A stretch of DNA of 49,664 nt from Spirochaetales bacterium Spiro_10. GTDB lineage: Bacteria; Spirochaetota; Spirochaetia; Treponematales; Treponemataceae. Positions 1-8,300 of this stretch are shown here, one piece after another (position 1 is the stretch's first letter; the number at the start of each line of letters is the position of its first letter). A program made the translations under genes and the position numbers. The notes under the pieces are model-generated. The model was not told the DNA's origin, made no database searches, and saw nothing but the letters and a program-made list of their open reading frames with translations. The DNA lies in contig LVBL01000004.1 of the NCBI GenBank assembly GCA_001604405.1, positions 1 to 49,664 on the forward strand, written 5' to 3'.

Positions 1-288
1 GGCGTAATCGAGGACGTCGTTCTGCACGATGCCGAACTCCGCCTCGCCCTTGCTGATGAGCCTGAGGTTCTCGGCCGACGCGCCGGTCGACTGCGCCGTC
101 ACGTTCATGCCGGAGACCTTGGTGTTCCAGATATTGGCGATCGCGCCGCCGAAGGGATAGTACGTCCCTCCCGTGCCGCCCGTCGCGAGGATGAAATTCT
201 TGTTTCCCGACCGCGCGCAACCGGCCATGGCCGCGACGGAAACGACCGCGACAAGCGCCGCGAACGTCCGAATGTGATTCCGTTTCAT
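1..288 (-). CDS. TAXI-family TRAP transporter solute-binding lipoprotein (N-terminal part)
   Basis: The first 96 codons of a gene that runs off the left edge. The product begins with a basic n-region, a hydrophobic stretch and a lipobox ending in MAGC (Cys24), so it should be lipid-anchored in the periplasm. The mature part carries the glycine/tyrosine-rich opening GTGGTYYPFGG and then STGASAENLRLI and AEFGIVQND, typical of TAXI (TRAP-associated extracytoplasmic immunogenic) proteins that bind small organic acids for tripartite TRAP importers. The start ATG at 288 has a GAAGGGGG ribosome binding site about 6 nt upstream. A sigma-70-like promoter lies farther upstream (323-351). The membrane subunits are probably beyond the edge; they are not visible here. 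Confidence 0.9.
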   Translation of the reverse strand, partial: MKRNHIRTFAALVAVVSVAAMAGCARSGNKNFILATGGTGGTYYPFGGAIANIWNTKVSGMNVTAQSTGASAENLRLISKGEAEFGIVQNDVLDYA

Positions 289-322
289 ATATGCCCCCTT
301 CTTTGTACTGATACGCGGGCGA

Positions 323-351
323 ATTCTACCATAATTGCCCCGGCCTGTACA
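323..351 (-). promoter_or_regulatory. Promoter of the TAXI lipoprotein gene
   Basis: Read on the minus strand: TGTACA, 17 nt, TAGAAT. The predicted transcript would start near 316 and carry a leader of about 28 nt with the ribosome binding site. The region 352-475 shows no gene or clear signal. Confidence 0.5.
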
Positions 352-475
352 CGACGGACCGGGAAAAAAAGGCGGAAGAACGAGGCAGAACGACGGACGC
401 GGGGCGGGGGTGCCAGCCTCGAAGCCCCCTCGAAAAAAGTCCCGCCGGGGCGTCGTCGTTGTCCGGTTTTCGCCT

Positions 476-504
476 TTGCAACGGAGGGAAATCCGTTGTA
501 CAAT
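476..504 (+). promoter_or_regulatory. Promoter with internal dyad for the DUF4180 gene
   Basis: TTGCAA (476-481), 17 nt, TACAAT (499-504). The spacer holds a perfect inverted repeat CAACGGA (479-485) / TCCGTTG (492-498) separated by 6 nt, placed exactly between the two promoter boxes. This is a good position for a repressor or activator. Because the -10 box contains the ATG at 503, translation cannot begin there. Confidence 0.55.
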
Positions 505-526
505 GAGGGAGTTGGAGATGCGCGAA

Positions 527-886
527 ATGGACTTTACGGAACATAGAATCAACGGTGTGTCGGTAGTGGAAGTTCTCGAAGACGGAGTCGTCCTGCGCAA
601 CGCGCAGAACCTGCTCGACCTCATCTCGGACTTCGCCGTGAAGCACGTCATCCTGAAAAAGGAGAACATCACCGAGGCATTCTTCGACCTGCAAACGGGG
701 CTCGCCGCCGACATCCTGCACAAGGCCCTGTCCTTCCGCATCTTCATCGCCGTCATCGGCGACTTCTCCGCGGTCGAGTCCCGGAGCCTCAGGGAGTTCA
801 TCATCGAGTGCAACGAGGAACGCCGGCTCATCTTCAAGCCGACCGTCGAGGCGGCCCTCAGGGTATTCTGCCGCAAGCGTTCGTAG
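527..886 (+). CDS. DUF4180 domain protein
   Basis: A 119-aa cytosolic protein resembling the DUF4180 family: an N-terminal NGVSVVEV strand-like segment, the central acidic helix ENITEAFFDLQTGLAADIL, then FIAVIGDFS and SRSLREFIIECN. The family has no settled biochemical role. The start at 527 is chosen because homologues begin at this point and GGAG (514-517) lies 9 nt upstream. ATG 518 is also in frame and would add three residues. The open frame continues upstream to 335, but that extension precedes the promoter and is rejected. The gene is monocistronic and converges with the MFS gene. Confidence 0.75.
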   Translation: MDFTEHRINGVSVVEVLEDGVVLRNAQNLLDLISDFAVKHVILKKENITEAFFDLQTGLAADILHKALSFRIFIAVIGDFSAVESRSLREFIIECNEERRLIFKPTVEAALRVFCRKRS

Positions 887-926
887 CGCCGCGCTCGTAG
901 CGCCGCGCGCGCTCATGACGGCGCGT

Positions 927-2147
927 TCATGACGCCGCGCGCCGTTCTCCCCTGATCGCCCAGGCGAACACGGCCACCGCCGCGGTTTGCGCGACTACCG
1001 AAAACGCCACGAGCGGAACGGCCCCCCACGCGTCGTACAACAACCCGATTATCGCGCTCCCCGCGAACCAGGCCGCGCCGAAGGCCGTGTGGAACACCCC
1101 GAAGGCCCGGGCCCGTCGGTCCTCGCCCACCCTGTCCCCGATAGCCGCCTTCAGTATCGACTCCTGCGTGCCGACGCTCACGCCCCACAGGGCCATACCG
1201 GCGAGTATGCCGGGCACCGGCGCGAGAAACACCAAAGGCGCGGTCAGCACCTCCGCGACGAACAGCGTCAGAAGGGCCCTCAGGCCGAAGCGGTCATAGA
1301 GCGCGCCCACCGCGACCGCGGCCGCGGCGTCCACCGCCATCGCGCCCGCGTACAAGAGCGGAATCGCCTGCTCGGGAAAGGCGCCCGTACGCGACAGATG
1401 CAGGCCGATGAGCGGGAAGTCCGTGATGCCCATGGCGAGCAGGGAGGCCGCCGCGGTGATGAGCCAGAAGGAGGCGGGAAAGCCGGCGAAACCGACCGTC
1501 GGGGTCTTGCTCGGTATCTCGAAGCGCTCCGGATGCGGAAAGCGGAACCGCGCGATCACCGTCAGGGTTATGGCCATCCCCGCGGGGATGAAGAGAAGGA
1601 GAAGCCCCGAGCGATAGGCCTCGATATCGGAGCCGCGGGGACCGACAAACAGCAAGAGCGAGAACAGGGCCGGCCCGACGAAGGCGCCGATCTGGTCCAT
1701 CGCCTCGTGCAGGCCGAAGCCGAACCCGCTCCCGGTCTGCTTCGCGGCGAAGGAGATGAGGGCGTCGTGCGCCGGCTTCCGGATCGCCTTGCCGAGCCGC
1801 TCGAAGAAGAGGAAGGCGACCGCGAGCTCCCAGCCGGACACGAAGGCCATCGCCGGAAGCGAGCAGAGCTGTACGACGTACCCCGCTATGATGAACCACC
1901 AGTAGCGCCGCGTCCGGTCCGCGAGGGTTCCCGAGACGAGCCTGACGGCGTACCCGACGAACTCCCCGAGGCCTGCCGCGAAGCCGAGGGCGAAGGCGCT
2001 CGTCCCGAGAATCTTGAGGTACTGCCCGACGACGCTCCGGCCGCCCTCGTAGTTCATGTCCGCAAAGAGGCTCACGACGCCCGTCAGCACCAGGAAACCC
2101 ATAGCCGCCGCGCGAGAATAGGAAACAACGCGGGTCTTGTCCTTCAT
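927..2147 (-). CDS. Major facilitator superfamily transporter
   Basis: A 406-aa polytopic inner-membrane protein with about 12 hydrophobic segments. The loop after TM2 contains the MFS-like RLVSGTLADRTRR (motif A region), and a second RPAHDA-type loop (IRKPAHDAL) follows TM4. The second half repeats the pattern (ALYDRFGLRALL). It is most like uncharacterised drug/metabolite exporters of the MFS_1 group; the substrate cannot be told. The ATG at 2147 is preceded by GAGGAGGGC at a good distance. It is expressed from a promoter that overlaps the one for the divergent YjfB-like gene. Confidence 0.88.
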   Translation of the reverse strand: MKDKTRVVSYSRAAAMGFLVLTGVVSLFADMNYEGGRSVVGQYLKILGTSAFALGFAAGLGEFVGYAVRLVSGTLADRTRRYWWFIIAGYVVQLCSLPAMAFVSGWELAVAFLFFERLGKAIRKPAHDALISFAAKQTGSGFGFGLHEAMDQIGAFVGPALFSLLLFVGPRGSDIEAYRSGLLLLFIPAGMAITLTVIARFRFPHPERFEIPSKTPTVGFAGFPASFWLITAAASLLAMGITDFPLIGLHLSRTGAFPEQAIPLLYAGAMAVDAAAAVAVGALYDRFGLRALLTLFVAEVLTAPLVFLAPVPGILAGMALWGVSVGTQESILKAAIGDRVGEDRRARAFGVFHTAFGAAWFAGSAIIGLLYDAWGAVPLVAFSVVAQTAAVAVFAWAIRGERRAAS

Positions 2148-2165
2148 GCATGCCCTCCTCGACCG

Positions 2166-2194
2166 TTGACAACCGTAAATTTCGGTACTACCAT
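2166..2194 (+). promoter_or_regulatory. Leaderless-type promoter of the YjfB-like gene
   Basis: TTGACA (2166-2171), 17 nt, TACCAT (2189-2194), then only 7 nt to the ATG at 2202. Transcription should start at or next to the start codon. Confidence 0.55.
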
Positions 2195-2196
2195 TC

Positions 2197-2226
2197 AGTA
2201 TATGGGTACGCAGGCGCTAACGGCAA
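2197..2226 (-). promoter_or_regulatory. Promoter of the MFS gene
   Basis: On the minus strand TTGCCG (2221-2226), 18 nt, TATACT (2197-2202). The predicted start near 2190 gives a leader of about 43 nt with a strong ribosome binding site. The -10 box overlaps the start of the divergent YjfB-like gene, so the two promoters occlude each other. Confidence 0.5.
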
Positions 2227-2387
2227 CGGCTCCCCTGCAGAACGTGCACATGGAAGTCGCGATCCGCGTGGAACGGCTCGCGCTCACCACGATGCAGACG
2301 CAGGGCGCAGTCCTCGAAAAGATGCTCGACTCCGCGCAGGAGATAGCCGAGATGTCCTCGGGCGCCGGCGTGGATATTCTCGTGTAA
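2202..2387 (+). CDS. Small YjfB-like putative motility protein
   Basis: A 61-aa protein whose middle and end (VAIRVERLALTTMQTQ, then VLEKMLDSAQEIAEM) follow the pattern of the YjfB motility family: a short amphipathic helix with paired small/hydrophobic residues, then a helix of the type V-x-K-x-x-L-D. The family is associated with motility genes in several phyla; its role is not known. There is no ribosome binding site, but a good promoter ends 7 nt before ATG 2202. An internal ATG at 2250 would give a shorter product. The family call is by eye and moderate. Confidence 0.55.
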   Translation: MGTQALTATAPLQNVHMEVAIRVERLALTTMQTQGAVLEKMLDSAQEIAEMSSGAGVDILV

Positions 2388-2428
2388 AGGCCTGTCAGCG
2401 ATACCCGGGCAACTGAGCGACTCCCCGC

Positions 2429-2848
2429 TCAGGACGGGGCCCATCCGAACGCCGCCAAATCCAGCACGCCGTTCTCTCCGACCCTTACGCCCTCGCTTTC
2501 AAGCAGGGCGCGCTGTTCGTCGAACCCGTCACCCCCGAGCGCTATCCTCCCGAGTGCTATCCTCCCGAGCGCCCCGGCTCCCGCCGTACGGGAGGCGGAG
2601 CCGACCACGCGATGCCAGGGAAGCGCGGCCGCCGCGGATCGCGCATGCAGGACGCGCGCCACCTGGCGGGCCCCGTTGGGGAGGCCCGCGAGCCGCGCGA
2701 CCTGGCCGTAGGTGGCGACGCGCCCCGGAGGAATCGCGCGTATCACGCGCTCGATCGCCACCGTCGCGGGCGAAAGGCCTTCCGTCGACGAACCTTCCGC
2801 CGAACAACCTTCCTTCGAAACCCCGCCGCCAAAACCCTTACGCGCCAC
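2429..2848 (-). CDS. Alkyltransferase-like protein (ATL, PWHR motif)
   Basis: A 139-aa protein with the DNA-binding half of O6-alkylguanine transferases: IPPGRVATYGQVARLAG, the GARQVARVL arginine-finger helix, and PWHRVVG. The acceptor Cys of the PCHRV motif is replaced by Trp78, which defines the ATL group. These proteins bind O6-alkylguanine and flag it for nucleotide excision repair rather than removing the alkyl group. The N-terminal 25 residues are low-complexity, and a duplicated 15-nt unit (2536-2565) encodes the repeated GRIAL near the C-terminus. The ATG overlaps the end of the upstream HD-GYP gene by 11 nt, so the two are probably co-translated. Confidence 0.85.
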   Translation of the reverse strand: MARKGFGGGVSKEGCSAEGSSTEGLSPATVAIERVIRAIPPGRVATYGQVARLAGLPNGARQVARVLHARSAAAALPWHRVVGSASRTAGAGALGRIALGRIALGGDGFDEQRALLESEGVRVGENGVLDLAAFGWAPS

Positions 2849-3917
2849 CGGTTTTCTCGTCCTGATAGGTCAGGTAGATCTCCTCGAAACGCCCGATGTG
2901 CTCGATCATCACCGCCGCTATCTCCGGGTCGAATTGCGTGCCGATCCCTCCCTTCAGGAGGTCTATCGATGCGGACTCGTCTATCGAATCCTTGTACACG
3001 CGCCGCGACCTGAGGGCGTCGTATACGTCCGCTATGGCCATGATCCGGGCCTCGAGGGGGATATCCGTGCCCGCTATCCCGGTCGGGTATCCCGTACCGT
3101 CCCAGCGCTCGTGGTGATACAGGCATATCTTGTACGCGATCCTGAAAAGGTCGGCGCCGCTTTGGCGGATGACCCGCTCCATCATCGTCGCGCCGATCGA
3201 CGTATGCGATTTCATGCGCTCGAACTCGCCCTCGATGAGACCGCCCGGCTTGAAAAGGATCGCGTCGGGGATGGCGACCTTCCCGATGTCGTGCAGGGGC
3301 GCGGCCTGGAAAAGGCCGTCTATGAACTCGTCGGTGATCTGGTCGCGGTACCGGTCGTCCTCCGACAGAAGCTCGGCCAGCAGTACGCAATAATGGCGGG
3401 TACGCTCGAGGTGGGCCCCCGTCTCGGGATCGCGGGACTCCGTGAGGTTCGCGAGCGCGAAGGTCAGCGCGCGATACGCGCCCAGGAGCTCCGTCGAGGT
3501 CCGGTGAACGAGGGTGGAAAAGCGCCTCGTCATGATCTTGGCGATTCTCTGCGCGAGCGCGGGGTCTCCGTCAAGCAGGTCGTCGAAGCCCGCCCGGTCG
3601 AGCTCGAGGCACTCGGTGTCCTCGACCGCGCGCACCGTCGCCGAGCGCACGTCGTTCGAGATGAGGGCCATCTCCCCGAAGACCTCGCCGGGGCCCTTTC
3701 GCGCGAGTTCCCGCTGGCCCCACCCCATGTCGCTCGAGACCGTGACGAGCCCCGAGACGATGATGTACATGGAATCCCCGTCGTCGCCCTCCCTGCAGAT
3801 CACCACGTTGCGCGCGAAACTGGCGGGCTTGAGCCGGCCCTCGACCCGGGACAGGGAATTGACCGAAAGTCCCGAAAAGAGCTCGCTGTTCGAGAGAACC
3901 TTCTGGACGTTTATCAT
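2838..3917 (-). CDS. Cyclic-nucleotide-binding / HD-GYP phosphodiesterase
   Basis: A 359-aa protein with an N-terminal Crp-type cNMP-binding beta-roll (about 10-130, with GDDGDSMYIIVSG and the phosphate-binding-cassette-like segment GEVFGEMALI) and a C-terminal HD-GYP domain (about 155-350). Metal-binding HD is at 209-210 (HDIGK), and HHERWDGTGYP contains GYP (276-278). HD-GYP enzymes hydrolyse c-di-GMP to GMP; the sensory domain may bind cAMP, cGMP or another ligand. ATG 3917 is preferred because GGGAGG lies 8 nt upstream; a TTG at 3944 would add nine residues but lies at the predicted transcription start. It forms an operon with the ATL gene. Confidence 0.9.
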   Translation of the reverse strand: MINVQKVLSNSELFSGLSVNSLSRVEGRLKPASFARNVVICREGDDGDSMYIIVSGLVTVSSDMGWGQRELARKGPGEVFGEMALISNDVRSATVRAVEDTECLELDRAGFDDLLDGDPALAQRIAKIMTRRFSTLVHRTSTELLGAYRALTFALANLTESRDPETGAHLERTRHYCVLLAELLSEDDRYRDQITDEFIDGLFQAAPLHDIGKVAIPDAILFKPGGLIEGEFERMKSHTSIGATMMERVIRQSGADLFRIAYKICLYHHERWDGTGYPTGIAGTDIPLEARIMAIADVYDALRSRRVYKDSIDESASIDLLKGGIGTQFDPEIAAVMIEHIGRFEEIYLTYQDEKTGGA

Positions 3918-3943
3918 GCTAGGGGCCTCCCGGTACGCCTTCA

Positions 3944-3972
3944 AGTATCCCGCCTTGCGGCGGGCATTGCAA
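3944..3972 (-). promoter_or_regulatory. Promoter of the HD-GYP/ATL operon
   Basis: On the minus strand TTGCAA (3967-3972), 17 nt, GATACT (3944-3949). The spacer includes a CCCGCC-GCAA-GGCGGG dyad that could be a protein-binding site or hairpin. Confidence 0.5.
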
Positions 3973-4027
3973 GCGCAAAAAGCCGAATAGAGCCACGTTG
4001 CGCAAGGTTGCGCCGCGATGCGCCTCG

Positions 4028-4056
4028 TTGCGCCTCGGGTTCGAACCTGCTACGAT
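4028..4056 (+). promoter_or_regulatory. Leaderless-type promoter of the dus gene
   Basis: TTGCGC (4028-4033), 17 nt, TACGAT (4051-4056), 6 nt to the ATG at 4063. The stretch 4000-4035 contains the word GTTGCGC three times. Confidence 0.5.
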
Positions 4057-4062
4057 GACGGC

Positions 4063-5100
4063 ATGTCAGACCGCACGGGAACGACGACCCTTACCCTCGC
4101 GCCGCTCCATGGAGTCACCGGAAGAATCCTCCGGTCGGCGTGGTTTCGCTCCTTCGGCGGCTTCGACGCGGTCATGGCACCCTTTTTGCTCGCCGTCCCC
4201 GGCCCCTCGGCGAAGCGGAACCACTACAGGGACCTCGTTCCCGCCGAGGCCATCCCCGTCCCCCTCGTCCCGCAAATCCTCGGCAACGACGCCGACAGCT
4301 TCCTTTCGACGGCGCGCGCCCTTCGCGACGCGGGATACGCGCGGTTCAACTGGAATCTCGGATGCCCCTACCCCATGGTCACGAAAAAATTCCGCGGTGC
4401 CGGCCTTCTGCCGTACCCGGAGCGCGTTGACGGATTCCTGGGCCGCGTCTTCGCCGACGGACTGTTCGCGCGCGGAGAGGCGACACTCTCGGTGAAGCTC
4501 CGGCTCGGCCTCGCGAATCCGGGGGAAATCCTCGCGCTCATGCCGGCGCTCAACCGCCATCCGCTCGAGGCCGTCATCCTGCACGCGCGGATCGGAACGC
4601 AGATGTACCGGGGCTCCGTGAACCTCGAGGCCTTCGAGGCGGCCGCCGCCCTGTCCGCGAGGCCGCTCGCGTATAACGGCGACATCACCGGCCTTTCGGG
4701 CTTCATGGCGCTCTCGGAGCGCCTCGCGGGCGTGTCCGACTGGATGATCGGCCGCGGCGCGCTCGCGGACCCCTTTCTCCCGGCGCGCATCAAACGCGCG
4801 ACGGCCCCGCGGGGCGGGAGCGGCTCCGGGCCTGTCCGCTTCCCCGCCGCCGGCGCGGAGCCTCCCGCGATCGGCTCCCCCGACTGGCTCTCCTCGATTC
4901 GCGTCTTCCACGACGACGCCTATGCGGGATACCGGGCCGCCCTCTGCGGGCCCTCGCACGTTCTCGCCAAGATGAAGGAGCTGTGGGGCTATCTCGCCCC
5001 CTCGTTCCCGTCGCGACGCAGGGAACTCGGCGGGATTCCCCGCGCGCGCTCCTTCGCCGAGTACGAACGGGCGGTCGGCGCGATCCTCGGACGAACGTGA
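4063..5100 (+). CDS. tRNA-dihydrouridine synthase family protein
   Basis: A 345-aa FMN-dependent TIM-barrel enzyme of the Dus family, which reduces uridines in tRNA D-loops. Visible signatures are the N-terminal LAPLHGVTG, the QILGND strand, the active-site motif NLGCP with Cys101 followed by a GAGLLP loop, SVKLRLG, VILHARIGTQMYRG, YNGDITG and IGRGALADPF. Its length fits the family. The start at 4063 is the first in-frame ATG after the promoter, and there is no ribosome binding site, in line with a leaderless transcript. It diverges from the HD-GYP gene. Which uridine it modifies cannot be said. Confidence 0.9.
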   Translation: MSDRTGTTTLTLAPLHGVTGRILRSAWFRSFGGFDAVMAPFLLAVPGPSAKRNHYRDLVPAEAIPVPLVPQILGNDADSFLSTARALRDAGYARFNWNLGCPYPMVTKKFRGAGLLPYPERVDGFLGRVFADGLFARGEATLSVKLRLGLANPGEILALMPALNRHPLEAVILHARIGTQMYRGSVNLEAFEAAAALSARPLAYNGDITGLSGFMALSERLAGVSDWMIGRGALADPFLPARIKRATAPRGGSGSGPVRFPAAGAEPPAIGSPDWLSSIRVFHDDAYAGYRAALCGPSHVLAKMKELWGYLAPSFPSRRRELGGIPRARSFAEYERAVGAILGRT

Positions 5101-5160
5101 CAAAGTCACGCACGCGCCCGCGCGGTGCGGCAAACGCTTTCCCGCCGGTACCGAATGACC

Positions 5161-5166
5161 TATATT
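5161..5166 (+). promoter_or_regulatory. Possible -10 box for the 32-aa ORF
   Basis: TATATT at 5161-5166 in an otherwise GC-rich gap; no convincing -35. The leader (about 66 nt) contains a long-range inverted repeat CGTACGG / CCGTACG. Confidence 0.3.
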
Positions 5167-5238
5167 TGATTGCGTACGGTATGCAGCCGGGGCAGGGACC
5201 CGGAACGTCCGTACGGGAACGCAAAAAGGAGGTCGTCC

Positions 5239-5337
5239 ATGGAAACAAGCGAAGGAAGTGTTTGCACAAAACCGTTCGACTCGGAAACGTCAAGACTCGA
5301 AGACGAGGATGACCCGTGCGATAACGGAGAGGGCTGA
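5239..5337 (+). CDS. Small acidic 32-aa protein, unknown
   Basis: A short ORF below normal gene-calling limits. It has the strongest ribosome binding site in the area, AAAGGAGGT ending 6 nt before the ATG. The product is hydrophilic and strongly acidic in its second half (LEDEDDPC), with two cysteines (Cys9 and Cys27), and has no signal peptide or membrane segment. It ends inside a 10-bp perfect hairpin. I do not recognise it. Its length and cysteine spacing would allow a metal-binding or peptide-precursor role, but there is no maturation enzyme next door. The strong translation signal is the main reason to believe it. Confidence 0.5.
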   Translation: METSEGSVCTKPFDSETSRLEDEDDPCDNGEG

Positions 5338-5357
5338 CCGCACAGAGGGTCAGCCCT
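5330..5357. terminator. Hairpin between converging genes
   Basis: AGGGCTGACC (5330-5339) pairs perfectly with GGTCAGCCCT (5348-5357) around an 8-nt loop. It overlaps the stop codons of both the 32-aa ORF and the converging kinase gene. There is no U-tract on either strand, so it may block exonucleases or act as a weak bidirectional terminator. Confidence 0.5.
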
Positions 5358-8300
5358 TGGACCGATACCCGACGGCCATGTTTCTGCCGTTTCGTTTGGC
5401 CTCGTACAACGCCTCGTCAGCCCTTCTTAAAAGCTCCGCGTGAGAGATGGACCGGTCGGGAACGAAAGAGACGTACCCGATGGATACCGTGACAACGTCC
5501 GAGCAGGAAGAAAATCCGTGCGGAATGCGCAGGTCGCGGACGGCCTCAAGCATGCGCTCGCTTACCTGCGCGGCTCCCCTCCGGTCCGTTCCGGATAGTA
5601 TCGCGGAGAACTCCTCGCCGCCGTACCGGGCGAAGGTCTCGAGCGGCCGGCCGACCTGCAGATTGAGCGCGGCGGCTACCCGCCTGAGGCATTCGTCCCC
5701 GGCCCCGTGCCCGTGACCGTCGTTGTACGGCTTGAAATGGTCGATGTCGACCATGAGGGCGCTTATAGATACGCGCTCGCGCGAGCAATGCCGCCACAAT
5801 CTCGAAAACTCCTCCTCGAAACTCCGCCTGTTCGGCACGCCGGTCAGGGAGTCCGTATGCGCAATCTCCTCGAGGAGCGAGTTGCGGGCAAGGAGGTTTA
5901 CCTGGTTTCTGACCCGCGCCCCAACGACGACGGGGTTGAACGGCTTTTTGATGTAATCGGACCCGCCGAGCATAAATCCCCGAGCCTCGTCCGTCGGGTC
6001 GTCGCGCGCGGTGATGAACACGACGGCGATGTCCCGCGTGGACTCGTCGTCCTTCAGCGCGCGGCACACCTCGTAGCCGTTCGTGCCCGGCATGTTGATG
6101 TCGAGCAGGATGACGTGCGGCGGCCGTTCCCCGCGCGCTATCTCGAGGGCGCGGGTCCCGTCCCCGGCGACGAGCACGTCGTATTCCGCGCCGAGCAGGG
6201 CCGAAAGCGCCTGCACGCTGATGGGCTGATCGTCGACGATGAGCACGCAGGAGCGCTCCGCGGTAAAGCGCGGCTGACGCGCCCTCGCGCGCGTCGACGG
6301 GGTCGGCTCGCGGGGCGGATCGCGGGCGTCGCGCGGGGCGTCCGCGGAGACTTCCCTCGGGGCGGCGTGCAGGACTTCCGGCTGCACGGCGGATTCCCGC
6401 GCGTCCTGCAGGGCATCCGGCACGGCATCCGGGGAAGGAATCGTATCGAGGAATTGAAGCGATTCGAGGGCCTCCCCGATCGAGGCGTCAAGCTCGTCCG
6501 CGAGGGACCTGATCCGGTCGGGATCGCCCTGCGAGGCGTACAGCCGGTTGAGCTCCTCGGCGACCCGCGCGACCCTGACCGCTCCCACAATGCCTGCGAT
6601 TCCCTTCAGCGAATGCACCCGTTCCCTCGCCACGGCCCCGTTCCCGGCGCGGATCGCCTCGCCCGTCCCGAGAAAGTCGTCGCGCAACTGGTCGCGGAAC
6701 ATGCCGAGTATCTGCAGGCGAAACGCCCTGTCCTTCTCGTCTCCGGAATCCTCCGGGCGCGTCTCGAACCCCCGAAGGATCCCGGGGACGAGCCTGCCTT
6801 CCGGAACGTCGCCCGCGGCGGGGACCTTCAGGGGGCGTGCCGGCGCGCCGGCCTCCGTTCGGGCGGTATCGCGGGACGTCCGGCGGGCCGAGTCCCCCGG
6901 AGAAAGCCAGGTGGAAAGAACCGCGTAGAGATCGGCGTCGTCGAGCGGTTTCGGAATGTGTCCGTCCATGCCGGCGTCCTTCGCGCGCGCGCGGTCCTCG
7001 TCCATGACGCCCGCGGTCAGCGCGATGACGGGCAGGGCTGGGGACGCGGCCTTGATTCGCCGCGACGCCTCGAATCCGTCCATGACCGGCATCTGTATGT
7101 CCATGAGGACGAGATCGACGTCCCCGCCACGGGCGATATCGACCGCCTCGGCGCCGGTCCGCGCGACGATGACGCGCGCCCCGGTTTTCTCGACGAAACG
7201 CCGGCCGACCTCGACGTTGAGCTCGTTATCCTCCGCAAGAAGAATCACCCTGCCGCCAAGCGGGGGGACACCCACGGTCCGCCGGAAGGTATCCGCGCCG
7301 AACGGGCAGGAGCTTTCGACCGATTCGCCCTTGTCCGCCTCCCGAAGCGGTATCTCGAAAAAAAACTCGCTTCCCTTCCCCGCCTCCGAGACAAACGAAA
7401 GCTCGCCGCCCATCGCCTTCACGAGACGGCTCGATATCACGAGCCCGAGTCCGGTTCCGCCGTACTTTCGCGTCGTCGAGGCGTCGCCCTGAGAGAAGGC
7501 GCGGAAAAGCGTTCCCGCCTTGTCGGGATCGATGCCGATCCCCGTATCGCGCACCTCGAAGCGGACGCGTGAGGCCCCGCCCGCGCCCGCCCGCGCCGAC
7601 AGGACGACGGAGCCCCGTTCGGTGAATTTGACCGCGTTGCCGACGAGATTCGCCAGAACCTGCGCGATTCGGAGGGAGTCGCCGACAAACGCCGCCGGCA
7701 AGCCCGGCTCCGTCTCTATCGAGAAGGCAAGACCCTTGTCGCGCGCGTCGGCGGAAAACAGGTCCTCCATCTGCCCCAGGACATCAGAGAGCGCGAACAC
7801 GTGCGCGTCCAGCTCGAGCTTGCCCGCCTCGATCTTCGAATAGTCGAGAACGTCGTTGATGATGCCGAGGAGGAGCCTCGCCGAGGCATGAATCTTTCTC
7901 ATGGTATCGCGGTGCGCGAACGGAAGGGCTTCGCCGAGCGCGAGCTTGCTCAACCCCATGATGGCGTTCATCGGCGTCCTGATCTCGTGACTCATGTTGG
8001 CGAGGAATTCGGACTTGGCGCGGCTCGCGGCGTCGGCCGCCTCCTTGGCGACCACGAGCCGTTCCTCGAGGGCGCACCGGTTCTCGATGCCGACGACCAT
8101 TCCGGCGAATACGGTCAGAAGCATGCTCTCCCGTTCGGTGTACGAGTGGACCTTGCGCAGGGACTCGAACCCGATAAAGCCGGCGCACGCTCCGTTGTCC
8201 ATCATCGGAATGAGGATGAGGCTCCGAACGCCATGGGCCTCGATCAGGGCCCGGAGGCCGGCGTCGGCGACGAGTTGCGCGTCGGGAACCAGAACGATCC

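Noticed and set aside
335..526. N-terminal extension of the DUF4180 gene
   Set aside because: It lies upstream of a consensus promoter and is not part of the family.
2712..4058. Long open frame opposite the HD-GYP gene
   Set aside because: The opposite strand encodes a clear cNMP/HD-GYP protein with start signals; this frame has only Arg/Gly/Pro-rich low-complexity sequence.
5330..5357. Standard rho-independent terminator
   Set aside because: The hairpin is perfect but has no U-tract on either strand, so only a weaker call is made.
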